DNA from: Hetaerina americana
Taxonomy: Eukaryota; Arthropoda; Insecta; Odonata; Calopterygidae
Direction of reading: 5' to 3'
Length of the DNA stretch: 64,000 nucleotides
Assembly: GCA_022747635.1 (NCBI GenBank)
Contig: JAKTNV010000020.1
Coordinates: 2,703,501 to 2,767,500 of the forward strand
In this document: positions 21,900 to 34,965 of the stretch, piece after piece
How positions within the stretch are numbered: position 1 is the stretch's first letter
How the letters are laid out: the number at the start of each line of letters is the position of its first letter
The notes under the pieces: generated by a model
What the model was told of the DNA's origin: nothing
The model's database searches: none
Seen by the model: only the letters and a program-made list of their open reading frames with translations
Made by a program: the position numbers and the translations under genes

Positions 21900-22940
21900 T
21901 CATTGCCTCGAGTCATCGATCAATATTTCCGAAATACTTCCGGACAGCTTTTCCATCAGCATCACAGTACCGTCCATGTCGGTTCGATAAATCTGAGGGC
22001 GGAGCTCTCCTTGCACATGGACGTGTGACATTCAAGCATCAGGGCGGGCGAGGGGTGGTTGGTTCCCTTCCACGGGTCATCATTCGGTTTCCCTCAGTCA
22101 CGCCGCTGCAATGGCATCCTTGGATGTCACCAGGCATCAGCATGACAACCCGACGCTCGGCTGCCGAACGGTTCACTCGCTGGCCAAGCATGCTGCCAGA
22201 GTTTCCATAAGTTATCCCGTAGTAATGGCAACAGAGGGAAAGGGATCTTCAACTGTCACAGGGCCGAACGTATGATCAAGGTTAAATGGGAGGTTTATTT
22301 TGTATTGAATTGGTTTCATAGAATCAATAGCGATAAGGAAGACAGAGCCATTCAGTGGCCTAAAAACGTCTCACATTAGTGCCAGACGAATTTCAGCACC
22401 GAAGGAAATGGCTCTGGTTTATGATTTTATTTGGATAACTATTTTAAAATAAGAAGGCATGCAAAACAGTGAAGATGCTGAAGATGTAACGTGACGGTTA
22501 TCTTCCATAGGGATTGCGTCCAGAAAGACCGCCAGCGTGTCAAGGGGTGAGGTGTAGAACACGAGGGCTAATTGGTTCCTAGAAAAATTCTGAGGAAGGC
22601 ACATCCGTGATAGTGAACTCGGAAATAGTCTCTTGATTGATGTGGTCAGTTTTCATGCCTTGAAAATAGAGGGGCATGATAATGTTTTTTTTCAACCGGC
22701 GAACGGAAATATTCTTAGCTGTCAAAGTATCATTAATGTCCCATGGTCGCAAAGCCAATCCTCCAGTGAAATGATAGTCGGAAGAACAAAAACAGCTGTT
22801 TGGCGTCTTAGAGAGAGAGTGCATCTGTTCAAGTACATGTATCAAGCAGCACCGACAAAAGTGGCATTAAACTTATGCAGTCTAACTACCTTAAAATATA
22901 CCGCTAAGGCGTGTGGCAGGGGCTGATTACACACCAGGCA
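21900..22940. other. Unassigned DNA
   Basis: No convincing frame or repeat. Confidence 0.4.
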
Positions 22941-22949
22941 TTATACATA

Positions 22950-23345
22950 TTCTGCTTTGTATTTCTCCCAACTATCCCCTCTCCTCCCCACCATAGCCAA
23001 TACTACCTCAATCGTTTCCCTCTCTGTCCAATATGTCTTTTCCATCCTTCTCCACACTCAAATTTCCAAAATCTTCAACTTCAGTGACCACATTCCCGTG
23101 CTGTACATAACTATGCTCCATATCAAGGTTTTGAGAAGCCATTCCTTTGCATCCTAACTCAACGTCCCTGTCATTTATTTTCTCCAACTTGTGAAAGCTT
23201 CTTTCCCTGAATCAATTCTGCCCCTTAGGTTCCTACTACCTTGACCATTTTGGTCCAAAACACTTGCAAGATATGATAGCTATTCCGCAGGCGTTATTTT
23301 CTATTTTAATGCTTAAATTAGTACTCTTCTCAAAAATGGCTTAAA
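22950..23345 (-). mobile_element. RTE 3'-end fragment
   Basis: Minus-strand remnant of the RTE C-terminal region, matching copy A at about 3700-4080. The GTAGCTACGxxxxxGGAG-type start (complement of GTACATAACTATGCTCCATATC at 23102-23123) and the LDQxGQ codons (complement of TTGACCATTTTGGTCCAAAA near 23240) are recognisable. No open frame. Confidence 0.7.
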
Positions 23346-23392
23346 CTTTCTTTATTCATAATTATTTTAAACCCATGTTGCTTAATGGTCTA

Positions 23393-23650
23393 AGGGCATA
23401 GCTATCGCTTTCGGTGCGAGAGGTAACAAGTTCAAATCCCGGAAAGGTACAACATTTTTGTCGGTCCCGGTGACTTCCGGTTAACGCCCTCGTCTGACAA
23501 CCCAAAGATCACGGTTTCGATTCTCGAATAGGAGGATTTTCCTCCACCTAGGGCATAGGTGTTCACAATTGCCTTCAATGTACGGTTAACGGTTAGGAGT
23601 TAGGTGAAACTAAGGGCTATTAAGTCTCAATCTCGCCCCAATGAAGTTGC
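23393..23650 (+). repeat. Two adjacent tRNA-derived SINE relics
   Basis: A tRNA-like head at 23393-23455 (B box AGTTCAAATCCC) is followed directly by a diverged SINE-2 copy at about 23460-23650 (CGGTTTCGATTCTC, CCTCCACCTAGGGC). No clear TSD. Confidence 0.6.
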
Positions 23651-23694
23651 TAAAAAATATAAAAATTACCTATCGCATTAACTTTCTAATGCGC

Positions 23695-24900
23695 TCAACA
23701 GAGCTTGCAACCCCTAACTGGGCATAAAACTAAAGCATGATCATCCGTAAACCTTAATAATTTTACGAATACCCCGCCCACTTCCATCCCTACTTCCAGT
23801 TCTTCCCATGCCTCTTTAACCATTTCCTCTACATACGGGTTGAACAGCAACGGTGATAATGGGCAACCCTGCCTTACACCTCTTCCTAGCACTACTTTGA
23901 CCGTATTGGTCCAAAACACTACCGAGATACGTAGTTCTGCTGTTCTACCTGCTCTAGTTTTTGCCCTCCTATTTTAATGTTTAGCTTAGCCTTTTTCTTT
24001 CTAGAAAATCGCATAACCTTTGTTTTATTAATATTGATTCTCATCCCATACCTGTCGCACTGAATTTCCAATTCACTAAGCAATGCTTGCAGCCCCTTGG
24101 CTGACTGACAAACTAAAGCTTGGTCATCAGCGAACCTAACTGATTTTACGAATTCCCGCCCACTTTCATTCCAACCTCCAGTTCTTCCCATGCCTCTTTA
24201 AGCATTTCCTCTGCATACAGGTTGAACAGCAACGGTGATAATAGGCAACCCTGCCTTACACTTCTTCCTAACACTGCCCATCCGGACTCCCCGTTCCCCA
24301 CTCGCACCTGAGCAGTCTGAGACATGTACAGGTTGCCGATGAGCCTCCTGTCCCTCCAATCTATTCCTATTTTCTGCAATATACTCATTAGTTTTCCCCA
24401 ATTAATTCTATCAAACGCTTTTTCGAAATCTACGAAACAGGCAAATACCTCCTGGTTGTGCTCTATATTCCTCTCGATTAATAATCTCATTACTGCAATG
24501 GCATCACGCGTACCTCTCCCTTTGCTAAACCCAAACTGATCATCCCCTAAGTAATCATTTGCCCTACTCTCTACCCTTTTGTTTATGATCCTGAGAACAA
24601 CTTCAGCTGCGTGGGATATCAAACTTATTGTCCTGTAATCCTCGCATGATGTAGCCTTTACCTTTTTCGGAATAGGAACTAACACTGATCTCACAAAGTT
24701 TTCCGGCCAGATTCCTTCCTTATAGAGACCACGAGTCAGTCCATATTGTCTCTTTCTCTCACATTTTCCTAAGCCTTTTAGTAGTTCCACCGGAATGTTC
24801 TCTACCCCCACGGCCTTATTTATTTTCATCTCACTTAATGCTTTTTCTATCTCAAGGTCGAATACACCCGGCTATAAGCCATCTTCATCAATGTCCTGTT
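23695..24900 (-). mobile_element. RTE fragments, copy B (RT region, partly duplicated)
   Basis: Minus-strand RTE RT sequence from the linker (NKAVGVENIPVELLK) through FVDFEKAFDRINW, RQGCLLSPLLFN and RFADDQALVC to the thumb (RYGMRININKTKVMRFS). A second partial copy of the motif B to FxDD segment lies immediately downstream at 23695-23890, so two truncated copies or a local duplication are joined here. Confidence 0.88.
24146..24829 (-). pseudogene. RTE reverse transcriptase fragment (227 codons open)
   Basis: Longest open piece of copy B: fingers with IPKKVKATSCEDYRTISL, motif A FVDFEKAFD with the usual Ala (copy A has Pro here) and motif B RQGCLLSPLLF. A frameshift near 24150 separates it from the FADD motif and thumb at 24191-23919. 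Truncated at both ends of the polyprotein. Confidence 0.85.
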
Positions 24901-25009
24901 CTCATTCTATGTCTAGCCATGCCAGACTAATGCTTTAACATACTCGCACGGTTGTTATCTATATTTTCTATCTACTTCTCTTGAATCTTGAGCAGAAAAA
25001 ATGCAGTGA

Positions 25010-25145
25010 TGGGGAATACTACCACGGTGATGGGGTAGTTCGGTGCGGAAGCGAGGAATGGCCGCGGAAAAAATCAAAGGCCATAGTTCACAGGAGACAA
25101 GGCTTTATCACGACGAACTGTCTGGTATACACAACACGGCTATAG
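25010..25145 (+). pseudogene. RTE endonuclease fragment in opposite orientation
   Basis: Plus-strand codons GDG...EEWPRKKSKAIVHRRQGFITTN correspond to the copy A endonuclease segment EVGDYGLGTRNDRGD...FCRRQGLVITN (2195-2285). It faces the minus-strand RT fragment next to it, so the locus is internally inverted or holds two insertions. Confidence 0.6.
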
Positions 25146-25553
25146 GCGTAGACACGGGAAATAAGAAAAATACATAAATAACGCTCCAAAAACGGATCTT
25201 AACGGGCTAGCAGTTATCGGCGGATACTCAGCAGACATCAATGACGATATGTTGAAGAATAAATAACTTGAGCTAATTACTCTACACACCGCCCTCCAAC
25301 TTAGAGAGAATAACACAAAAAAGAAAAGCATATAACTTGAATGTTATCCTAAACTCACCAAAGGGATTGGCAATATATTCAAACAATTTGAAGTAAACAT
25401 ATTCTTCATGGACCACAACTCATTTCACTATTAATCACACTCATCAAGCCTCGAGGAAATCGAGCTATAAGAAATCAGTTTTAACACCTGCGGGTGTAGA
25501 TATATAGCTTAAACTAAACGGAGACCAGTCATAAGAACACATGATACTGTTTA

Positions 25554-26844
25554 AGAGGGTTGCTATTTATATTTTCAGCCTAATACTGAAAAGATAGTAA
25601 TTTATTTTTATAAATGGCTTTACCATTTTTCGAAGTATTCTCCATCATAATCAATGCACTTTTGCATACGTTCGAACCAATTATAGTGACTTTTTTCCAC
25701 TCTGATTGAGCCATGTACCTCCAAAACATGTTTTTGAATGCATCAGCGGCTACTTCAGGCGCCGAAAAACGTAGGACACGCATTTTTTTCTTGATAAACG
25801 GGAATAAAAAGATATCCTTTGGTGCTAAAACAGGGCCGTACGGTGGATGACCCATCAACCCGACGTTTAGACCAGTCAAATAGGTACTAGTTGTTTCAGT
25901 CGATATGCTAGAGCATGCCAATTGTCATGATGAAGAATGATTTTTCGTTGCCGCTTCTTTTTCCGTGACTTCTGGCAAACAATTGCTCGTGTACCATTCA
26001 GAATTCCCGGTTTTACATTGCTCCAATGGTACGATTACCATATGTCCGGTCATTTCGAAGAAACAGGCGATCATTTTCTGCGATATGCTTCCTGCACGAA
26101 TCGTTTTGTCGGATTTGGCTCGTCTTAGAAACCCATAGAGTGGATTGCTGTTTTGTTTCGGGCTCATACGCATAGATCCAAAATTCGTTATCTGTGTAGA
26201 TTTTATACGTACACAACTTTTGATGCACCACAATTGTATTTATTGAGCAATTCTTCGCACCAATTGTCGCGAGCATCTTTTTGAGTATTTCTCAAATTAT
26301 GCGGGATCCAACACGAACAAATTTTTTTCACAGCTAAATGTTCATGCAATAATATTATTGATGCTCGATGTACTGATCCCCTAGAATGCTTCAGTCTCAT
26401 GATAGGTCACATTACGATCTTCCTTTACTAGTCCTTGCACAGAATCCATGTTTTCTGGCACAACAACTGATTTTGGACGACCTTTACGACTTTCGTCGCT
26501 GAGCGAACAGCGGCCACGATGGGATTGGTTATACCAGCGTTTCACAGTGGCAAAGGATGGAGCTTCATCGCAAAAAGTGGAAGTAAGTTAATAGATGCAC
26601 TCATGTATTGATAATCCACGTCGAAAGTCGTAAAAAATCATCGCACAAAAGTGCTTACCAGTTAATTCCATTTTTTCGATGAGACAAAAGTTTCGAGTCA
26701 CTGTAAACAACACAAGTTATGATCAAGTGACAAAATGTTCTGAAGGATGCTGGCGTTAATAGGGCCAAACATTCAGATGGAAACGTGAGATGGCGCCGAA
26801 AAGACTCAGTGTTTCAAGGCTCAACATATAAATAGCAACCTTCG
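25554..26844 (-). mobile_element. mariner element, copy C (full length, decayed)
   Basis: A 1291-bp unit with inverted repeats sharing GGTTGCTATTTATAT and AGCCT, flanked by TA at 25552-25553 and 26845-26846. Length is typical of complete mariners. TIR and transposase differ from copies A and B. Confidence 0.93.
25600..26700 (-). pseudogene. mariner transposase pseudogene (copy C)
   Basis: Recognisable segments in order on the minus strand: FWIYAYEPETKQQS (first catalytic region, with DN in place of the usual DE), KMIACFFEMTGHMVIVPLEQ, SEWYT, LHHDNW in a third frame near 25930, and MGHPPYGPVLAPKDIFLFP (third catalytic region, usual YSPDLAPND altered). The C-terminus includes the APEVAADAFKN segment. 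Multiple frameshifts and stops; not functional. Confidence 0.9.
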
Positions 26845-26849
26845 TAGAA

Positions 26850-28205
26850 ACGGCCGCTTTGAACGCTCAGCGGTCGCCGAACGTCTGCTGGAAACTGACA
26901 CCCCATTACATTTAAGAACCTGAAACTATTTGAACCCAGCAAAAGCTACAAATGAGGAGATTTTGGGAAGACTTTGCGAACACACACACACACAGGGAAC
27001 ACATCATTAACAACGAACCCGGCAGAATTAAAGTAGTTCATTTGACATAATCATCAAGAGGATGCCGTCTCCGAACTGGAGAGGATACCCCGACACAAAT
27101 TGGCTGAGGTGGAAACCCTCCTAAAACCACCCCTCCCCCTTCATCCTTCGTCCCCCCCCCCCCGATCGTCCTCTCTTTACTTCTGAACACATGTTCGGCG
27201 AGCCTGCGCCATCCTCACGCACGGGTGTAGTTCTCTCGTCTGGGTAGGAATTTTATAAATTAGGAAGGCTCACTTCGATGGCGCTACGCTATGTTTTTGT
27301 TGGCCAACGCGTCCCGCGCTTGGACTTGTCTCTTGCCGGCCCTGAAGTAGAAACCAACGAATAAACTGCACGCGATAATTATCAGTTGAGTTCCCCACCG
27401 CCTGAGTTAGCCGTTAATGATGATATTTGCCGCAATTCTGTTTGCACAGTGTGTAAAAATAAAATGAGACATGTTAAAAGAATGAGTAATACGAGACCAA
27501 CTCCATACGAGCCTCTGTCTCTTATCTTTATGCACGTACACACACAGGTTGCAAAAAGACAATGAGGGAAAATAAGGCTTTGGATCAAGAGAAATGCATT
27601 GCTCAAGCGGCAGGTTTGATGAAATACGATAAAGGTAAGAAGGCTAATGTATTTGTCGCGTTATTTACGTTTCTTTAATTTATTTTGTTATTAAAGTGGC
27701 TTCATACTGCTAGCTGGGAAGTTAATGAGTCCGTATTGGGCTTTGAGCTGAATACTCCCTACTCGAGTACCGCTTGTGTGAGGAGAGGGTGGTCGGATAG
27801 AGGAGGAAGCGAAAATGAGGGAGGAACTGTGAACAGACGAGCGACGATGGGCGTCCATAATTATCCACATAAATCCCGCCTCTCCTTAGGAATGCCAACG
27901 GTCCATCATGCATTACTCATTGTATTTTTAGGGTGCCCATTTGAAATTAGTGAACCGAAGGGGAAGAGTTGCTAATTAGCATTCATGTCAATTAATGGAT
28001 ACCAACTAGTAATTAGCATTTGAATATTTTCGTACCCATACATCTCATCATAAAAAATGACTTGTTAATTTTCTATTGTATTTTTCCATCGAATAAACTC
28101 TAGCGTTTATGATCGCTTTTGATTTCGCACGATTATTTATTTTTCATTAACTCGGAACAATTTCCTCGGTTTAAATGACGAAAATAACCTTTACAATACA
28201 CACTG
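26850..28205. other. Unassigned DNA
   Basis: Contains a CA repeat (26980-26994) and a poly-C run (27151-27164); no gene recognised. Confidence 0.45.
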
Positions 28206-28220
28206 TTTGCTAACTTTCAG

Positions 28221-28507
28221 TGGGACAGAACTTATTGTGGGCGGAGCGTTGGACTACTGACCGGAAGGCCCGGGTTCAACTCTCCGGGCAAGCCCCTCTG
28301 GGCACCCACGCTTAGCTCCACCCAGGCCGTGTGATTTTTCGGGTATCAGGTCTTCCTGGAAAACCATAGGCAGCACAGGGAAAGGAACCCACCCCACTTA
28401 TTAACACCCTGTTAATTTGTGCATTTCACACACCGTAAAGGGCTTAGTACTGGGTGAACTCTGTCATCACCTAGCACACCGACCTTCCGGATGATTACTG
28501 GGGCTGT
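28221..28507 (+). mobile_element. SINE-3 (tRNA-derived) with TSD
   Basis: tRNA-like head with B box GGGTTCAACTCTCC, body with CAGGCCGTGTGATTTTTCGG and a conserved 3' part CACACCGTAAAGGGC. Bounded by the 10-bp TSD TAACTTTCAG (28211-28220 and 28508-28517). An inverted, altered copy is at 47205-47415. Confidence 0.85.
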
Positions 28508-28739
28508 TAACTTTCAGCATTATTTTCATAGCGGCAAGTAAGTATACTCATCCTGGAATATTGTCCAGGCTACAATGCCAAGGTAGGTTCCCGAAAAGAA
28601 ATGAAATGTTAACAACTGACAGTCTATACTATTTCTTACGAACTCGCCATGAGCTCAAAAAACTTCCAGGATTTCTTTGCGTCCCTACATTTCAGTGAAA
28701 TATCCACACCCTCCAGAACGGTATTTCTTGATACCTTAA

Positions 28740-29395
28740 TGTTTACGATGCATTCTGAAGTGGAACGCAAAGGATGACAGATGCTCGCGCTCCCGTCGAA
28801 AGGCCCCGCCCGGCGGCCCCAATGCCCACCGACCGCCCCACCACCACCGCCGGGCCCGTGACGGTTCCATCGGTGGGGGTTTCGGATGCTTCCTCATCGA
28901 GGCGAACACGTCAGCCCGGGATTTTAATAATAGCATTTTAATCTTTGTTAATTTAACTCGATGCCTTCATTTTGCTGCTGGGTTTGCGGGTGTCGCCTTG
29001 AATGAATTGGGATGGTTCCCTGGGGCCCCCGGCAGCTCTCCTCCGACGCCCGCCCCCGCGTGCACGTGGCCAGAGGATGCACGGATGGTGCACAAGGATT
29101 CGTTCGGCGCCGAAGCACGCTCTGCTGGACCGGCAGCGGTTCATCCCTCTCTTGGTGAGATCGAAGTCAAACGAGAGGCATCCCTGATATCCCGAGCGCC
29201 AATTGACTCCATGGCTGTCTCGGCGTGCCCTCGCGCTATCGCCCATAGATGCCGCCACCGGGGGTGCACGGGAGCAATGCGTAATGCGTGCTTCCCGGGG
29301 GAGACTCCGAAACGGGTCGACAGAGGCATGCTTTTAACTACGCAGGCCGCGATTCCGCTGAGGGAATCACGGAATTCGTGCCTTCGGATTCCGCT
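28740..29395. other. GC-rich region upstream of Jockey-like RT
   Basis: CpG- and GC-rich sequence with fragmentary frames. It may be the decayed ORF1/endonuclease part of the following LINE, but I see no zinc knuckle or endonuclease motif. Confidence 0.3.
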
Positions 29396-31260
29396 GCCAA
29401 CGGCGTTCCGCGGCCTCATCAAACGACGCAACAACGTTCGGCACCAATGGCAGAAATACCGCACTGCGGACGTCCGGAAGCAGCTCTCTGAACTCGACGT
29501 GGCGGTGCGATGCGCTCTCTGGGAAGTCCACTTGGACTACTGGAAGGCGCATTTGCGGGAGGAGTTCCTGTTGAAAGACGGCAAGGAAGGTATTGGCCCT
29601 CGTTGAAAGGTCTGCTGAAGGCTGCGGGCCCCCCGAAGGCCAGACACAATAATAGTCGACGGGGACGAGGTGGCACGACCTTCCAGGACCTTGTAAGGTT
29701 CTTGCCAAACCCTGGGAACGCTGTGTGTGCCGAGGTTGAAGAGAAGATCGCGGCATCTGAGCGAGTAGGGGACGCCGATCCTGAAGACGCCACGGAGGTT
29801 CCTGAGTTCCGGAGGAGAGACGTCGTAGGGGTAATACGCCGCCTCCGCAAGACGAAGGCCCACGGCAGTGACCACATTCCTAATGCCGTCATCCGGGAGC
29901 TTACAAGGGCAACGGCGGCATACTTGACAACCATCTTCAACGGTTTTATCAGGATTTCTCACTTCCCGGCCCCTTGGAAGAGAGCAAGAATCATGTCTGC
30001 AGAAGTCGCAGAAATCGGAAATGGGTCCCGGAGAATTCTGGCCTATTACCATGTTCGACGGCAAGATATTCGAGCGACTGCTGCAAAGGCTGCTGACTGA
30101 CTTCGTCCGGGAGAATGACATCCTTCCGGAAGAGCAGTTCGGCTTCCGTGAGCAGCATTCCACAGTCCATCAGCTAGTAAGAAAAACGGATTTCATCACG
30201 GGCACCTTCAACAGGTATATGGCGGTTGCCGGGGTATTTTTTGACGCCAACAAGGCGTTCGATCACGTCTCGCACCCGGTTCTCTCGCTGAAGATGAGAC
30301 GACTCCATTTCCCACCTAGGGCAACCAAGTTGGTTCACTACTACGTGAGAGACAGGACCTTCACGGTACAATGGCTCGGGTCGAACTCAGGGGAGTGCCG
30401 GGTCTCCGCCTTCCGTACTTGAGCCGCTGCTTGATAACATCTCCTCCCACGACATCCGAGGACGTCGAGGATATCTCTAAATCCTGTCTCTATACGCCGA
30501 CGATGTAGATCTCCTGTGCCGTTCCCGGCAGAAGCTGACCGCGGTGCATAGACTGCAGGTCGCCGTGGCGGAGCTACTCCAATGGTACCGCCGATGACGT
30601 TTCGCGATCTGCGTGCAAAGACGAGGCTTCCACCCGGGAGGAGGTGGGCCGCCAGGAGTGAAGCTATCGGTGAACGGAGTCACCCTATCGTGGTAATCCA
30701 AAGTTCTCTACCTGAAGGTGCTGATGGAACGGAAACACCTTCGGAATTCCCAAGCGTTTCGGGTTCGTGTGCCGCTTAGTCGGCTCCGGCCGATTATTCG
30801 CCCGCCAGTCCAGAGTACGGATACGAAGCGTCGACTGTACCGAGCGTGCGTGCTACCAGATATCACGTGCGCTGTGCCGACAGATGGCCAGGAGTGTCGC
30901 GGGCGAATCCAAGTGATGCAGAATTCTGCACTTCACTGCATCTTGGGTCGCGGTCATTATGCCCGCATCTCCGAAATGCACGAAGACGGGAAGTTGGAAC
31001 CAACCCCTGGACGTCCCTCTGCCACGAATCTCGGGGACATTCTACGAAAGAGCGACAGACTCGGAGGCAGCCCTCATTCGACGGATCGCAGAAATCGAGT
31101 TTCGGCCGTGCAACCGCTACAAGCACCCCATTGCCATCCCGGACACCGAGAAAACCTTTCCCGCAATGAAGGCTGCAATGAGCGGGGAGGAATTGAAACG
31201 CCGGACGACGTTGATGAATTCTCCGCGCCCTTTTTGGCCTTGAAAGCGGCTGGAAAGGCG
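29395..31260 (+). mobile_element. Jockey-like non-LTR retrotransposon, decayed
   Basis: GC-rich element whose frames switch repeatedly. Linker (RGLIKRRNNVRHQWQKYR), FFxxL-type RT start, fingers and palm, and C-terminal thumb are recognisable in order. No poly(A) tail or TSD was found, so the 3' boundary is approximate. Confidence 0.82.
29399..31250 (+). pseudogene. Jockey-like reverse transcriptase pseudogene
   Basis: Segments in order: KTKAHGSDHIPNAVIREL and FPAPWKRARI (fingers), KIFERLLQRLLTDF plus LPEEQFGFREQHSTVHQL, motif A VFFDANKAFDHVSHPVL (30229-30280), then YVRDRTFTVQW. Motif B is disrupted; LYADDVDLL-equivalent codons (CTATACGCCGACGATGTAGAT) occur at 30490-30510 in a different frame. 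The thumb reads KRRLYRACVLPDITCAVP, then switches frames near 30890-31170. The LVHYYVRDRTF wording and order fit the Jockey clade rather than RTE. Confidence 0.82.
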
Positions 31261-34230
31261 CAGCGAAGGGAACCACACTCAGAGCTCTCAGTGGAAAGCG
31301 GCGGAAGCATATATGGTAGTGGTCCTTATTACGTGAATAAAAAGGTGATACCGTGGAGGGAATGGGATGTTATTTGTTTTTCATCACTAAAACCATGAAA
31401 CAATATTTTTCTATGTTGTGGGTGTAATAAAAGTTGATTCTGTGTATAGCAGCTAGAGTAAGGAACCAGTAGGATGGTCCGAGAGGCGGAGGGAGGATTA
31501 ATGGCGGAGCGGTCGCCCGAAGAGGGCTGACATCGGAAAAAGCCGCGCCCTGCGTACGTATAAGCAAGTGCTCCTTGCCTGAAATTCGAAAATCACGCCT
31601 CGTCTCTCTGTCACTCTCTGTGATTACTGGTGCATATTGCGCTGGTTCTCTTCTAAGATTATCCTTACACTTTAAAAATAAGATTTTGTAAAAACATTAC
31701 GCAAAAGTTTCCCGAATTTTTCAAAAATACCATCACCTTTGATTTCCTCTCAAATTCTTCAAAGCCGATCAGTTAGCATTAAAATAGAAGTGAGATTGAT
31801 GATAATATGCTCAATTGAATCAGTCCCTCAGCAATGACTCTTACTTTCAAGGGTTTTTCTAATATTTCATGTAATATGTAATACAATGCCAGACGGAAAT
31901 TGTACTACATATTATATAACACTATATAAGGGCCATGCGCTCGTGTAGTCGTCTCACTCAGGACCAGACGCTGCGCCGACTGCGTTAATTTTAGCTCCTA
32001 TCCTTCGATCCCTTGGGTGACCCTTAAAAAAGAAATCATCACCGTTCCCTCCAGTAACACCCAACTACCAGAACGCACAAGTCATTTCACCACGCCGTGG
32101 TTCAGACCCTGGGGACTGCAGCTGCAGTAAACTTCAGCGTAACTTCGCAGTAGTAGTATGGGGCGAGGGGTAGGTATGCAATGGCCGTTTAACTCAACGC
32201 ATCGACGACTAGGGATCATAAAAAGAGTATCGGGGTAATGTGAAGCTACGATACAATTAGCATATACGGACTACGATACCTTTCACCGATTAGGGATCAT
32301 TTAAAATATGCCACTGGTGCATGAGATATTTGTAACTTCGGTTCTATCAACGAATTGCATCGCGCGCAATGACGATGGGTTGCATTTGTAAAACACTGCG
32401 ATCAAAGTGGGAGCGTAGATAGAATCTCGGGAAGTAGGTCGGGAATTGCTCACGTAGAGAACGTTAAATCACAGATCACATCCCACACATACATTGAAGT
32501 AGGTGGTCTAGTTTGCAGAGTTATCAAAAGCGTATTTTAAGGCCCGCCGAATGAATTATGGTCGGAGAGAACGTGTACATCAGATTAACGACTAGAGTCT
32601 CATAGTGGAATGAGGAGATTTCATTTTCCCACGAAGAGCAAGGGATCAGAATAACTGCCAATCTCGATGCAATATGAAAACAATTTCCGTATACTAAGTG
32701 CCGTAGTGATAGGTAAACAAATTTAACTTTCATTTTACTCTTCTCCTTAAAACAAGATGGCATCACATGCACAGAATATAAGTATTAAACGCTAAGATAC
32801 CTTTGTGAGTGAAAGAGGTTGTAAAAGTTATCTCCTCCACACGAAATATATAACAAAACTGGGGTTAACTTACATTCAGGCAAGCCTCAAATTTGATATT
32901 CCATGTTGGGCGAGAAGTTATTGAAGTCCTAATGGATTCATGTAATTTTCATGTATTTTGATTATAATCGAATATATTTGTATTGAATTATGCCAAATAT
33001 TTATTGGGTTCATTTTCATCAATTTATGTTTTGCGGTTGAAAAATAATTCAAAACCTGTGGCCGCGGATTTATTTGCTACCGAACAAATTATACGGAATA
33101 TTTCGAAATATTTATGCACGAAATGAGCTCTCAAATCAAATTTTCTAATTTTGCCTGCCATCAGGGGGTGGAAGGGGACAGGGGTCCCACCCCCTGGCGC
33201 CATCACTCTTCACCGCCACTCATCTCGATCCACTCAACCAGGCGGCTGCGAGTCCATTCCTCTTCTTTCCCAGCCCTACGTCCACACGAATCACGTTTTC
33301 TGTCGTCCAAAGAAGAGATGGGCTCAAAGGCTCAATTTCTCCTGAGTAAAGTTAGTTACTCATGCATCCGTACACAGACAAGTGCGGAATCCTTACATAA
33401 CTTTCATAACCTTTTTGGAAGAGGAGAGGTTGCAAAAAATAATTTAAACCTAATCCTCAAGGAGGAGAGGTATTCAACCCAGCGTAATAAAAATTCACCC
33501 TTTGCTCTTTTCGAAGATATTCATAAGCAACGCTTATCTTGTAATTTTAAGGTCTGCTAGTAGCCAATGGTCGAGCATGGAAGTTTTTTATTTGAAGTCC
33601 AATTGCTGTTCTGCTTTTCACAGCAACCAAGACAAGTATTTTATTCGAAATTTTAGCAAAAACTGTATTCTTTCAACAGGGAAAAGGTACTGATCGATTA
33701 TTGGGTCGTGTAAGGATGTCTTAAAACGCAGGTGTCAGCAGGGTGACATGGTAGAAAATTACTGGGCACAAGGTTACTCCGTCGAATTATAACGAGAGGA
33801 TTCAATTTTGCCAATAAAAAACAGGAACACTGACAGAAAATAGCGGTAAGAACAAACTCTGGAGACTTCGAATTGTGTAAATCTTTGAATGGGTCACGAA
33901 AGACACGATTTTTGTGGAAAAACAATCGCACTCCAATCTCTTTTGAGTAATAGTAGGATTAGGAGAAATTCGATTCAAAGAGGGCAAAGTTAGCGCACTC
34001 TGGCCCGTGCCGCAGATTCGGAACTCATCGCCGCAGGATTTCAGGGACAAACTTGCACTATCCTCGAGGGCGGGACTCCTCGCTCTGTCTTACGGGCAAA
34101 AGGGCTGAGGGGGTGAGGGAACGGCCGCAAATCCACCGCCATGAGCGGGGGAGAATCCGGGCTTTGAGCTCTACCGGGGGGGGGGGGTTGTCTGGAGCAA
34201 ACAAGCACACCCCATTCGCTTCTCGATGAA
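31260..34230. other. Mostly unassigned DNA
   Basis: No sustained coding frame or repeat seen apart from a candidate promoter at 31923 and a poly-G run near 34170-34185. Confidence 0.4.
31923..31960 (+). promoter_or_regulatory. Candidate TATA/Inr core promoter
   Basis: TATATAAG at 31923-31930 with TCTCACTCAG about 30 bp downstream (arthropod Inr-like TCA). No coding exon was found after it, so it may be chance. Confidence 0.25.
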
Positions 34231-34282
34231 TCGTCTCGAAGATATTACTCAACCGAAAATAAATTCAAAGTAAAAGAAATGT
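34231..34282 (+). repeat. 52-bp duplicated segment, left copy
   Basis: Matches 36150-36201 with one mismatch (GATATTAC versus GATGTTAC). The copies bracket the palindrome/(TA)n block. Confidence 0.9.
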
Positions 34283-34791
34283 CGGAGATAAGCCTGTATT
34301 TGTATTTTGGAAAACGCTTCATCAAATAGATTTCCGTAATATCCTTCGGAGAATCACCAGTCCCAAAGAGAGTCTCCGTACTGAATCGAATATTAAGAAT
34401 AGAAGCACACATCTCATTTGCACGTCTTTAGCATCTGATTCTCAGGTGTGCGAGTGCAAATATCATTTCCTAATCCCTTTTAATCCATCGTGCAGCGAGG
34501 AAATTGGAACCGTTTACGCAAATCAGTGTGCATAAGTAGAAGCTGTGGTATTAATTGAGGGTGTGAGGTAATGCAGGGGCCGTTTGTGCCACCCGCACTC
34601 GAGTTCTCCCTCGACCGCAAAATGAAATGATTGAAACCACGCGTGATAGTATGCACGAGGCGCTAATATTCCCGATAAGCTCATTCAGTACCGCACGCAC
34701 GAGACTCTGTGACACGCTGGAGATCACCAGCGAAGTGGTGCGTGGAATGCACCCGGTCAGAAAGTTTTATAAAAACTTCAAACAGAAGACA

Positions 34792-34793
<2 letters not shown>

Positions 34794-34855
<62 letters not shown>

Positions 34856-34856
34856 T
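34794..34856. repeat. (TA)n microsatellite
   Basis: About 60 bp of pure TA bordering the left arm of the large palindrome. Confidence 0.95.
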
Positions 34857-34965
34857 CATATATGCAGAAACAGATGTAAGGAAAAGGGATAGGAACACAT
34901 ATAAAGGACGAACACAATAGAGGTGGGGAAGGCGGAATCGAACGGATCACAAGAGTAAAAATATT

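Noticed and set aside
29419..30163. Long minus-strand frames (173-208 codons)
   Set aside because: Antisense shadows of the GC-rich Jockey-like RT on the plus strand.
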